From an uncultured Eubacterium sp. (GTDB lineage Bacteria; Bacillota_A; Clostridia; Lachnospirales; Lachnospiraceae): 15,504 bases of DNA. Shown here piece by piece: positions 1 to 7,101 of this stretch (position 1 is the stretch's first letter; each line of letters opens with the position of its first letter). Position numbers and translations under genes: made by a program. The notes under the pieces were generated by a model. That model was not told the origin of the DNA and ran no database searches. It saw only the letters and a list, made by a program, of their open reading frames with translations. The stretch is from NCBI GenBank assembly GCA_948759685.1, contig CAQBGY010000049.1, positions 1 to 15,504 on the forward strand. The letters are read 5' to 3'.

Positions 1-1
1 G

Positions 2-109
2 GAGAATATTCAAAGATTAACCCGTGACATTTTTGTCGGTTTTGACACTTTCCAAGCGAAAACGACAATAACGACAAAAGTGACACACCTAAAAAGAAAC
101 AAACAATGA
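2..109 (+). CDS. Possible 3' end of an upstream gene (partial)
   Basis: Reading frame 2 is open from the left edge to a TGA at 107-109, which overlaps the ATG of the next gene as ATGA. This is a common arrangement for translationally coupled genes. The 35 residues are basic and threonine/lysine-rich and match no domain I recognise. The competing reading is frame 1, which stops at 25-27 after eight residues; in that case the rest of 1-105 is non-coding. Both are compatible with a gene entering from the left, and the true end cannot be decided from this window. Confidence 0.3.
   Translation, partial: ENIQRLTRDIFVGFDTFQAKTTITTKVTHLKRNKQ
24..86. repeat. Imperfect inverted repeat with TTTTGTCG/CGACAAAA core
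   Basis: Bases 24-52 pair with 58-86. Of 29 positions, 23 are Watson-Crick and one is G-U, with an apical loop of about five bases. The best-paired part is TTTTGTCG at 31-38 against CGACAAAA at 72-79. Shorter GACA/TGTC units recur on both sides. It lies just before the DUF6371 start codon, so it could be a leader hairpin, a protein-binding site, or a run of short repeats inside the end of the upstream gene. Confidence 0.55.
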
Positions 110-1185
110 GTACACATAGATTCATTTTAGAACCTTACAAAGGTGTCTGCACACGGCATACTTGCCCGAACTGCCACCGCAAAAGATGTTTTTCCAAATA
201 CATTGATACGGAGAAACGAATCCAGTTCCCTGATTACGTGGGGCGTTGCGACCACGAGCAGAAATGTGGTTATCACTTCACGCCCCGTGATTACTTTGAA
301 CGGCATCCTTCTGAGAAAGAAAAGTTGTCCGAGGATAACCTTAGGAGCTATGCGCCTATAAAAGAAGTCGAGCCGAAAGCCACTTCCTACATTGATTTGG
401 ATATAGTCAATCAGTCATTGCAACGCTATCCTGAGAATAAACTGTTCCAATTCTTATCGGCCCAATTCGGAGAAGCGGAAACATTAAAACTGATGAAGAA
501 ATACAAAGTAGGTACTTCCAAACATTGGGACGGTGCAACCGTATTTTGGCAAATGGATTATCAGAACAGAGTCCGCACTGGTAAGATAATGCTTTACAAT
601 CCGACAACAGGTAAGCGGATAAAAGAACCGTACAATCATGTCACGTGGGTACACTCCGTACTGCATAAGGAGGACTATAATTTGAAACAATGTTTCTTCG
701 GTGAACATTTGCTTCCAGAAGACAAAAGCCGTCCAGTTGCATTAGTCGAAAGCGAAAAAACGGCAATCATTGCATCCTACCACCTACCCCAATTCTTATG
801 GATTGCATCAGGTGGAAAGAACGGTTGTTTCAACGCTAACAGCCTGTCCGTTCTTGCAGGAAGAAGCGTTGTGTTATTTCCCGATTTGGGAGCAACCGAC
901 TATTGGCAGAGCAAAATCAGTCTGATGAAAAGCTATGGAATTAATGTGCAACTGTTCGATTATCTGGAAGCCAAAGCTACCGAGAATGAACGGAAAGAGG
1001 GATACGACATTGCCGATTATCTGTTGGAAGTACGCCCCGATGAAGCCATACTCCAACAAATGATTAAGAGGAATCCGAACTTGAAAACACTGATAGAGAC
1101 ATTCGATTTGAAGCTCATCAGCGTACAACGAGACATCCCTCAACCAAAGGTTTCACCACCAAAGAAACGAGGATTCAGACTTTGA
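106..1185 (+). CDS. DUF6371-like zinc-finger / toprim-like protein
   Basis: This 359-aa protein resembles the DUF6371 proteins found on Bacteroides mobilizable elements, which look like primase relatives. The N-terminus has a Cys/His-rich zinc-finger-like region (C15, H18, C20, C23, C28, then C48, H50, C54, H57). The central part has a toprim-like core, VALVESEKTA (211-220), a glycine-rich turn SGGKNG (235-240) and LFPDLGATD (257-265). The acidic pattern E215/E217 and D260 is compatible with a metal-binding toprim fold, although a textbook DxD is not present. It ends in a basic tail, KKRGFRL, which resembles the end of the relaxase downstream. It lies before the oriT-like region and mobC, so a role in element replication or transfer is likely but inferred. 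Confidence 0.75.
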   Translation: MSTHRFILEPYKGVCTRHTCPNCHRKRCFSKYIDTEKRIQFPDYVGRCDHEQKCGYHFTPRDYFERHPSEKEKLSEDNLRSYAPIKEVEPKATSYIDLDIVNQSLQRYPENKLFQFLSAQFGEAETLKLMKKYKVGTSKHWDGATVFWQMDYQNRVRTGKIMLYNPTTGKRIKEPYNHVTWVHSVLHKEDYNLKQCFFGEHLLPEDKSRPVALVESEKTAIIASYHLPQFLWIASGGKNGCFNANSLSVLAGRSVVLFPDLGATDYWQSKISLMKSYGINVQLFDYLEAKATENERKEGYDIADYLLEVRPDEAILQQMIKRNPNLKTLIETFDLKLISVQRDIPQPKVSPPKKRGFRL

Positions 1186-1203
1186 ACAAAGGGAGAGGAA
1201 TCG

Positions 1204-1279
1204 AGACTTTTTTACTGTAGCAAGTTAATGTCGGTGTATTACATTTCCCGACCACTTGCTCCTCAAAAAGTCTGAGGAG
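1204..1279. other. Nested inverted repeats, candidate oriT or structured leader
   Basis: The 138-base gap between the DUF6371 gene and mobC is packed with inverted repeats. AGACTTTTT (1204-1212) pairs with AAAAAGTCT (1265-1273). Inside it AGCAAGT (1219-1225) pairs with ACTTGCT (1254-1260), then GTCGG (1230-1234) with CCGAC (1248-1252), capped by TGTA-T-TACA (1235-1243). A competing 7-bp hairpin, CTCCTCA (1259-1265) with TGAGGAG (1273-1279), shares bases with the outer arms. In mobilizable elements oriT usually lies just upstream of the mob genes, so this is the best oriT candidate. I cannot identify a nic site, and a regulatory leader for mobC is the alternative. Confidence 0.6.
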
Positions 1280-1323
1280 GCAGCTCCCGATGGTCACAAA
1301 TTATTCACTAAAAGCAATTCCAA

Positions 1324-1632
1324 ATGGAAAAGAAATATACGATAACTCTCCGTCTGTCATACGACCAATTCGCATGGCTCGGTGCGCTTTGCAGACGGAG
1401 CAAGCAGACCCAAAGCGCAGTCATCCGTTCGCTCATTGAGAGCGGAACAGTACGTGAACGAATCACGAAAGAGCATATCCACATCATCCGTCAGTTGATA
1501 GGTGAAAGCACCAATCTTAACCAATTGGCGAAGCAGGCAAACACCTACGGATTCTTTGCTGTTGCCGAAAGATGCGAGGAGATGGCGCAGCGTATTAACC
1601 AACTCATAAAGCAACTGAAAGATGATAGGTAA
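1324..1632 (+). CDS. mobC: MobC-like relaxosome accessory protein
   Basis: This 102-aa protein has the two-part layout of MobC accessory proteins. A ribbon-helix-helix-like N-terminus (about 4-40, with KYTITLRLS forming the strand) is followed by the conserved IRQLIGESTNLNQLAKQAN segment (55-73), the MobC signature. Family members bind near oriT, open the DNA and help the relaxase nick. Its gene follows the inverted-repeat region directly and overlaps the relaxase gene by 11 bases (relaxase ATG at 1622, MobC stop at 1630-1632), as expected for a coupled mob operon. The C-terminus is helical and rich in Q, K and R. The match to the family is strong. Confidence 0.88.
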   Translation: MEKKYTITLRLSYDQFAWLGALCRRSKQTQSAVIRSLIESGTVRERITKEHIHIIRQLIGESTNLNQLAKQANTYGFFAVAERCEEMAQRINQLIKQLKDDR

Positions 1633-2563
1633 GCAGACCAAAGGGACATCGTTCAGTGGCTGTGTCCGCTATGTCCTCAAAGAGGAGAAATCCAAATTGC
1701 TGGAAGCTGTCGGAGTGAATGGCTCACCCGAACAGATGGCGGAGCAATTTGAATTACAGGCGTTGCTCAACGACAAGGTAAAGAATATTGTCGGACACAC
1801 CTCGCTCAACTTCTCTCCTGAAGATGGCGAATGCTTGAAGTCTGATGATGCGTTGATGTTGCAAATCGCCCACGACTATATGAAACTGATGGGCATCGAA
1901 AATACGCAATACATCATTGCCCGGCATATCGACCGTGAGCATCCGCATTGTCACATCGTTTTCAATCGGGTGGATAATGACGGTAAGACGATTAGCGACA
2001 AGAACGACTTCCGCAGAAATGAAAAGGCTTGTAAGATGTTGACGGCAAAATACCGCTTGCACTTTGCCAATGGTAAAGATCATATCAAGGAGGAACGCTT
2101 GCGCCCATACGACCGAGCAAAGCATGAGATATACAAGGCGTTGAAAGAGGAATTGCCCAAAGCTCAAAATTGGAATGAACTGAAAGAAGCCCTTGCCGAC
2201 CGTGACATTGATATGAAATTCAAGGTCAGCCGGACTACACGGGAAATACAGGGTGTCAAGTTTGAGTATGACGGTTTTTCTTTCTCCGGCTCAAAGGTCA
2301 GTCGGGAGTTCAGCTATTTGAATATCGACAACCGATTGAAACAGAATGCTTGTGCTTCTTCATTTGAATACCCCAAGCAAGGGTTCACGCATAAAGATGA
2401 AGAAGTGCAGCAAAGCATTTCCCAATCCGACAACGGCTCAAGTATCGGTCTTGGTCTGTTGAATGGCAGTTCATTATACGATGCCACTGCCGCAGAAGAA
2501 GCAGAGTTCAATCGCCTGATGAAAAAGAAAAAGGCTAAGCGCAAGCGAGGCTTTCATTTATAA
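1622..2563 (+). CDS. Relaxase / mobilization nuclease (MOBP-like)
   Basis: This 313-aa protein is a relaxase of the relaxase/mobilization nuclease domain family (PF03432). The relaxase nicks oriT, stays covalently bound to the 5' end, and is delivered with the strand through a helper element's type IV secretion system. Y17, in the sequence GCVRYVL, is the likely nicking tyrosine. The metal-binding three-histidine motif is H102-x-D104-x-x-H107-x-H109-x-H111, followed by IVFNRVDNDGK. GHTSLNFSPED (58-68) is a further conserved block. The C-terminal third is less conserved and ends in a very basic tail, KKKKAKRKRGFHL. The length is normal for small Bacteroides mobilization relaxases. No transfer genes are visible, so the element is probably mobilized in trans. 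Confidence 0.9.
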   Translation: MIGKQTKGTSFSGCVRYVLKEEKSKLLEAVGVNGSPEQMAEQFELQALLNDKVKNIVGHTSLNFSPEDGECLKSDDALMLQIAHDYMKLMGIENTQYIIARHIDREHPHCHIVFNRVDNDGKTISDKNDFRRNEKACKMLTAKYRLHFANGKDHIKEERLRPYDRAKHEIYKALKEELPKAQNWNELKEALADRDIDMKFKVSRTTREIQGVKFEYDGFSFSGSKVSREFSYLNIDNRLKQNACASSFEYPKQGFTHKDEEVQQSISQSDNGSSIGLGLLNGSSLYDATAAEEAEFNRLMKKKKAKRKRGFHL

Positions 2564-2598
2564 TTCACTATTTATTAACTTTTTAAATTCAATCAATT

Positions 2599-3003
2599 AT
2601 GTTACAAAACGATTTGATTCTTGATTTCAATCTCTACTTGTGTGAGAAATTTGGCTACAGAAACAGTTGTAGCGTGATGCAAAATGCCAATGGCTTTTGC
2701 GTGGACATCCGTGAGCGTGATTTGGACTGCTACATACGCTTCTGGGAGTATAGCGAAGGAAGAGGCAACTTTCCCGACTGGAGCATCATCATTGTGCGTA
2801 GTAACTTCAAGAAGAACCAAGCCGAAAGCCTCAAAGACTTGACTCGTTTCTTTAAGGAGTACATGCCACGCTACGGTTACAAATACCTCTGCACAGAAGG
2901 TGATGACTACAAGTATTATCAGACTCTTGGGTTGAAGCTCATCCATCAAGATCTGTTCGGACAAGAGAACTATGGATTGGCGATGAAAGATTTGAATGTC
3001 TGA
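2599..3003 (+). CDS. Hypothetical protein, 134 aa, in mobilization module
   Basis: I do not recognise this family. The gene begins 35 bases after the relaxase, and a strong terminator follows it within 20 bases, so it is probably the last gene of the mob operon. The protein is rich in aromatic residues and cysteine, has no signal peptide or membrane segment, and alternates strand-like and helix-like stretches. The segment around YGYKYLCTEGDDYKYYQTLGL (about 94-114) faintly recalls the end of a GNAT acetyltransferase fold, but no acetyl-CoA motif is present and I would not assign it. An antisense reading frame covers nearly the same span and is judged a shadow. Confidence 0.7.
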   Translation: MLQNDLILDFNLYLCEKFGYRNSCSVMQNANGFCVDIRERDLDCYIRFWEYSEGRGNFPDWSIIIVRSNFKKNQAESLKDLTRFFKEYMPRYGYKYLCTEGDDYKYYQTLGLKLIHQDLFGQENYGLAMKDLNV

Positions 3004-3019
3004 CATTTGATTTTGAGTT

Positions 3020-3050
3020 AAGGAGGGGATTTCTCCTCTCCTTTTCTCTT
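3020..3050 (+). terminator. Intrinsic terminator after the mobilization module
   Basis: AAGGAGGGG (3020-3028) pairs with CCTCTCCTT (3035-3043), giving nine consecutive pairs including one G-U. The loop ATTTCT has six bases, and a T-rich tract continues to about 3050. It sits 17 bases past the stop of the 134-aa gene and just before the promoter of the defence operon, so it separates the two transcription units. Confidence 0.8.
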
Positions 3051-3069
3051 TATATAGCAGATAATTTTA

Positions 3070-3077
3070 TATCTTTG
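3070..3077 (+). promoter_or_regulatory. Bacteroidetes-type -7 box of defence operon
   Basis: TATCTTTG matches the TAnnTTTG -7 consensus of the Bacteroidetes primary sigma factor, 22 bases before the ATG at 3100. The expected -33 TTTG is not clearly present; that position (about 3046-3051) is only T-rich. Placement between a terminator and the first gene of a long co-directional run supports the call. Confidence 0.6.
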
Positions 3078-3099
3078 CAAACGGAAAAACAATAAATAT

Positions 3100-3816
3100 A
3101 TGAACGCAATAGGCATACTTGAACAGCAACAAGCTAATGAAGTTTTAAGATTGGAAATAGCATATTCCAATCTTTATAAAGCGTATATGCTGGGAGATAG
3201 AAATAAAATGATAAGTCACTATATTGCTACAGGCTATATAGGCATCCCTAATTTTGCAGAATCGGTACAAAGTCAGACGAAACAGGAAATGCTCTCTAAT
3301 GGGATTTTGCCTGACATATTACCAACTTCCATTGACAACATCAAAGATGATACATTATTGCGAATGAATGTTGTGGGATGTTTGAAAGCCTTACAAAATG
3401 AGATTAATATTCGCAATATATATCGAACCCATTACACATATGCGCAAAATATTCTTTATCAGCCTAATCATATATTTAGGCAAGAAGAAGTCTTATATCA
3501 AAACCCATATGGACAACAACTGAAAGTTGCCGATATACTTGCGGTATCTAAATATGCAGTAAGCATTGCGGAAGCTATTGCACCGGATGATGAAAATTTT
3601 TCAAAAGCAAATGCAGCAATTACAGCTTTACAAAGTATAGATGCAACACTTAACAATAAACCGGAAGATAAGCCAGTCAACAAGATGTTGCATTTAGTAA
3701 CCAGTTTCATTTCTTCTGTTGTAAAATCATCTATCAAGAATGATGAAGCAAAGCGTGGAGTTACAATAACTGCATTAATGGTTGATTTGACTATAGATTT
3801 CTTTTGTAAAAAATAA
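3100..3816 (+). CDS. Unrecognised protein, 238 aa, first gene of defence operon
   Basis: I do not recognise this family. The protein looks soluble and largely alpha-helical, with no signal peptide and no clear membrane segment. The N-terminal half is rich in Q, N, I and Y. A region around 160-190 is alanine-rich and helical. The C-terminus (about 196-238) is more hydrophobic and ends in DLTIDFFCKK. The gene is AT-rich like the SIR2 and HerA genes after it and unlike the mob genes before it. It lies directly behind the putative promoter and four bases before the XRE gene. It is therefore probably co-expressed with the defence genes, and could be an accessory protein, an inhibitor or a separate toxin; the sequence does not say which. 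Confidence 0.75.
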   Translation: MNAIGILEQQQANEVLRLEIAYSNLYKAYMLGDRNKMISHYIATGYIGIPNFAESVQSQTKQEMLSNGILPDILPTSIDNIKDDTLLRMNVVGCLKALQNEINIRNIYRTHYTYAQNILYQPNHIFRQEEVLYQNPYGQQLKVADILAVSKYAVSIAEAIAPDDENFSKANAAITALQSIDATLNNKPEDKPVNKMLHLVTSFISSVVKSSIKNDEAKRGVTITALMVDLTIDFFCKK

Positions 3817-3820
3817 AGCG

Positions 3821-4021
3821 ATGGATAAACCCATGAATCGGATAAAAGAGGTACTTGAAGAAAGAGGTATCAAACAAACTTGGCTGGCCGAGAAACTCGG
3901 CAAGAGTTTCTGTATAGTCAATGCGTATGTATGCAACAGACGGCAACCAAGTTTGGAAGTGCTATTTGAAATTGCTGATATATTGAATATTGATGTGAAA
4001 GATTTAATAAAAGACAGATGA
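3821..4021 (+). CDS. Small XRE-family helix-turn-helix regulator
   Basis: This 66-aa protein consists of little more than a Cro/C1-type helix-turn-helix domain. The motif spans about 18-44 (KQTWLAEKLGKS...VNAYVCNRRQPS), followed by the usual EVLFEIADILNIDVKDLI tail. Such small XRE proteins act as controllers of restriction-modification and abortive-infection operons, binding operators near their promoter. Its stop overlaps the next start as ATGA (4018-4021), so translation of the SIR2 gene is probably coupled to it. The likely target is the promoter near 3070, but no operator could be assigned. The coding sequence contains two mutually exclusive short hairpins (3887-3901 and 3892-3910). Confidence 0.88.
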   Translation: MDKPMNRIKEVLEERGIKQTWLAEKLGKSFCIVNAYVCNRRQPSLEVLFEIADILNIDVKDLIKDR

Positions 4022-5334
4022 GTAGTATGAAGAAGCAAGAAGAACAAACTAAAAATATCTGTCTTTTAAAAAAAGATGGATTTACACTTTATTTAGTGAA
4101 AGAAGGAGATTCGTTCACTGATATAAAGAATGGAGTCGTTTCCATACTTCCAGAAGAGCTTATTGCCAAACGCAAAAGCGGAGGCAACATCTCGACTGAC
4201 ATAGAAAACTACGCCCACAAATTAAAACGTCAAGAATATGGAAAGAAGCTAAATTACCAAATTGAGAATCTCTTGTTTCTTACTGGTGCAGGTTCTTCCT
4301 ACCTTTTTGGAGAGAATGACAAGAAAGGCAAACTTATGTGTAATTTATGGGATGATGCTACGGTTTTGCTTGGTGGAAAACAGAATATGGATGCCTTTTG
4401 CGAAAAAGTCAGATATACTGACAAAGACGAGAAAGACGAATATAGAAAAAACCTAGAAAAAGTCCTTTCATTAGCAGAAAAAGCAAAAGATTATATCACA
4501 GAACCGATTTTCAAAACAGATAAAGAAGAATGGAATATTACATATACCGTTAGCAAAATAAAGAAGATGATTAAAGATAATTGCAATCTACAAATAACAT
4601 CTTCCGAATCATCCAGTGTGCATGAAAAATTTCTTAATAAGATTACTAAACGAAAAAGTTCTATTGCAAGGGTAAAGTTATTTACCTTAAACTATGACAC
4701 CCTATTTGAGCAAGCTGCACGAAAAGGGAATTATACAATAATAGATGGATTCTCTTTTTCCATTCCACGGATATTCAGTGGAAGACATTTTGATTACGAT
4801 ATCGTAATTCGTGATGGTAGCAGAATTAAGAACGAGGACAATTTTGTTCCACGAGTTTTCCACCTATACAAACCACATGGTTCGGTAGATTGGGAAAAAC
4901 GAGGCAACAACGTTTACCAAAATAAGGCAGAAGAAATTTCTGTAGAAGATTCATTAATGATTTTTCCGCAAGAAAATAAATATGAACACTCTTACGAACA
5001 ACCATTTTTTGAAATGATGACTCGTTTTCAAGCTGCGTTACGTATGAAAAATACTACATTGGTTGTTATAGGATTTAGCTTTGGTGACAAGCACATATTA
5101 TCCATGATAAACGAAGCTTTGGAACAAAATCCAAGTTTTCAACTTATCATTATCAATTACAGGGACACAGGTATCATAGAAAGCGACATTTTCTATAAAG
5201 AAGCTGGTGAAAGAGGTAATATAATGATGGTCAATGAAACTTTTAAAGAATTTGTTGACGCTTATCCAAACATCAAAATATATGACCAATCCGATGAATA
5301 TCGTTTAGTGAAAATTGTCAATGAAGGGAACTAA
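4018..5334 (+). CDS. SIR2-like defence effector (SIR2-HerA type)
   Basis: This 438-aa protein carries a SIR2-like domain. Seen motifs are LLFLTGAGSS (85-94, nucleotide-binding loop), LFTLNYDTLFEQA (221-233, with N225 and D227), HLYKPHGSVDW (282-292, with candidate catalytic H287) and LVVIGFSFGDKHI (348-360). Residues 1-80 are an extension before the domain, and 100-215 is a charged helical insertion between the first two motifs. In bacterial defence, SIR2 proteins hydrolyse NAD+ on phage infection, and some SIR2-HerA systems also degrade nucleic acid. The adjacent overlapping HerA-like gene supports membership in that class. All core motifs are intact. Whether this copy acts as NADase, nuclease or both is inference. 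Confidence 0.88.
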   Translation: MSSMKKQEEQTKNICLLKKDGFTLYLVKEGDSFTDIKNGVVSILPEELIAKRKSGGNISTDIENYAHKLKRQEYGKKLNYQIENLLFLTGAGSSYLFGENDKKGKLMCNLWDDATVLLGGKQNMDAFCEKVRYTDKDEKDEYRKNLEKVLSLAEKAKDYITEPIFKTDKEEWNITYTVSKIKKMIKDNCNLQITSSESSSVHEKFLNKITKRKSSIARVKLFTLNYDTLFEQAARKGNYTIIDGFSFSIPRIFSGRHFDYDIVIRDGSRIKNEDNFVPRVFHLYKPHGSVDWEKRGNNVYQNKAEEISVEDSLMIFPQENKYEHSYEQPFFEMMTRFQAALRMKNTTLVVIGFSFGDKHILSMINEALEQNPSFQLIIINYRDTGIIESDIFYKEAGERGNIMMVNETFKEFVDAYPNIKIYDQSDEYRLVKIVNEGN

Positions 5335-7069
5335 TTATAATCCATTTGTAAACGAGCACTTTATTGGTTTTATCAATCAAGTAACTCCACAAGGAGTGAA
5401 GGTACATTTCCCTTCCTCCGCTTTGTTACAACCTTTTTTCAAGTATGGTGAACTATATCACGGCGGTTTAGTAGGCAACTATGTAGTAATAGAAGGGCAT
5501 CAAATGGGATTCTTAGGAAAAATACAAGGAATAGAATTACCTGAAAAAGAGCGTTTGGAACTAAGCGAAAAGTCTTTTGAAACTAATGAAATGCATCCCA
5601 TAGGATACATTGAAATTCTATTGTCTTTTAGTTTTGAAAATCCAGAAGAAATACAGCGTGGACTTAACACACTACCTCCAATTGGAGCTAAAGTATTTGT
5701 TTGCGCTTCTTACTTCATACAAAGTTTCTTTAAACGATTCGGCGTAAAAAAAGAAAATACTGCCCCATGCCTTATGAAACTTGGTGTATTGACACAAGAT
5801 AAAACAACTCCTGTGGAAATCTCTTTGGACGCTTTGTTTGGTCGCCATTGTGCTATTGTTGGAACTACTGGAGGAGGCAAGAGTTATACAACAAGTAAAC
5901 TACTTGAAGGAATTTCAAATGCCAAGGCTAAAGCTATTATCATAGATCCTACTGGAGAATATTCAGGTTTTGATTCTAAAGATTATGTAGAAAGTGCTAT
6001 TATAAATAAAGATAGCTACTTTCATTATTCCCGTTTATCCGTTGGAGATTGGTTCGCATTGTTCAGACCTGCGGGACAAGTGCAACAGCCCAAATTATTA
6101 GATGCGATAAAATCACTTAAATTGGCAAAGTGTTTAGAGGAAAACGAAAAATTACCAGAAGATGGGAAATTTTATCATCCTAAGTTTACAGATAAATTCA
6201 TAACGTGTGTAGGCGGTATAATTAGAAAAAAATGTCATTATAAAGATGCTTTTAGACATTTTGAAACGAAATATATGGCAGAAATAGAGGAAGATAATTC
6301 TGAATTTGATTTAACAAAACTTGTAATCCAATTAAAGGAGGAAGCCGTATATGAAAGTAATGGCAGTAATGTTGAAATGTGGGGAGATGTTGACAAAAGA
6401 ACAAGTGACAACATCGCTAGTCTAATTATTCGTATATATAGTAAGGTATCAGACAAAGCATTTAAGCAAATATTTGGCATAGGAAAAGAGCCTAAAAAAG
6501 ATTTGTGTGAGACAATTGAATCTTTTATAAGCAACAAGTCAAAACACATTCTACGTATCGGTTTTGAAGATGTTCCCTATGACTTTCAAACAAGAGAAAT
6601 ATTAGCTAATGCCATAGCTAAATTCTTACTTAACAAAGCAAGAAAAGGAGATTTCAAGACACAACCTATTGTGTTCTTTGCAGATGAAGCGCACCAATTT
6701 CTGAACAAAGAAGTTAAAGATGAATATTTTCAATCCATGCGTTTAGATTCTTTTGATTCCATAGCAAAGGAATGTAGAAAATATGGCTTATTCCTTTGCT
6801 TGGCAACACAAATGCCAAGAGATATTCCATTGGGAACTTTAAGCCAAATGGGTACTTTTTTAGTTCACCGATTAATAAATCATAAAGACAAAGAAGCGGT
6901 AGAAAGTGCTTGTTCTGCTGCAAATAAATCAACATTGGCGTATTTACCAGTATTAGGTGCAGGAGAGGCTATACTTATGGGAGTAGATTTTCCAATGCCC
7001 GTAATGCTAAAAGTCAATTTACCACAGACTGAACCTAATTCGCATACGCCACAATTTAAGAGATTGTAA
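5321..7069 (+). CDS. herA: HerA/DUF87-family ATPase, partner of SIR2 protein
   Basis: This is a HerA-FtsK type ATPase of 582 aa. An N-terminal HAS-barrel-like segment (about 14-70, FIGFINQVTPQGVKVHF) precedes the ATPase core. Walker A is GTTGGGKS (181-188) and IIIDPTGEYSGF (206-217) follows. Walker B is IVFFADEAH (450-458, D455/E456), followed by LCLATQMPRDIP (492-503) and the HRLIN segment (516-520), which holds a possible arginine finger at R517. HerA proteins form hexameric DNA translocases; in SIR2-HerA systems the ring assembles with the SIR2 protein. I chose ATG 5321 over a TTG at 5315. It overlaps the SIR2 stop by 14 bases, indicating coupled translation. Confidence 0.88.
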   Translation: MKGTNYNPFVNEHFIGFINQVTPQGVKVHFPSSALLQPFFKYGELYHGGLVGNYVVIEGHQMGFLGKIQGIELPEKERLELSEKSFETNEMHPIGYIEILLSFSFENPEEIQRGLNTLPPIGAKVFVCASYFIQSFFKRFGVKKENTAPCLMKLGVLTQDKTTPVEISLDALFGRHCAIVGTTGGGKSYTTSKLLEGISNAKAKAIIIDPTGEYSGFDSKDYVESAIINKDSYFHYSRLSVGDWFALFRPAGQVQQPKLLDAIKSLKLAKCLEENEKLPEDGKFYHPKFTDKFITCVGGIIRKKCHYKDAFRHFETKYMAEIEEDNSEFDLTKLVIQLKEEAVYESNGSNVEMWGDVDKRTSDNIASLIIRIYSKVSDKAFKQIFGIGKEPKKDLCETIESFISNKSKHILRIGFEDVPYDFQTREILANAIAKFLLNKARKGDFKTQPIVFFADEAHQFLNKEVKDEYFQSMRLDSFDSIAKECRKYGLFLCLATQMPRDIPLGTLSQMGTFLVHRLINHKDKEAVESACSAANKSTLAYLPVLGAGEAILMGVDFPMPVMLKVNLPQTEPNSHTPQFKRL

Positions 7070-7101
7070 AAAAGTAGAAACAAAATTAGCATAAGAACAA
7101 T

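Noticed and set aside
2602..3006. 134-aa antisense reading frame covering the hypothetical gene
   Set aside because: It mirrors the sense gene almost base for base, lacks any recognisable motif, and points against every other gene; the sense frame fits the mob operon better.
4756..4790. TTCCAC/GTGGAA inverted repeat inside the SIR2 gene
   Set aside because: A six-base stem with a nine-base loop in AT-rich coding DNA is expected by chance.
5315..5320. TTG start for the HerA gene, two codons upstream
   Set aside because: The ATG at 5321 is a stronger start and leaves a normal N-terminus.
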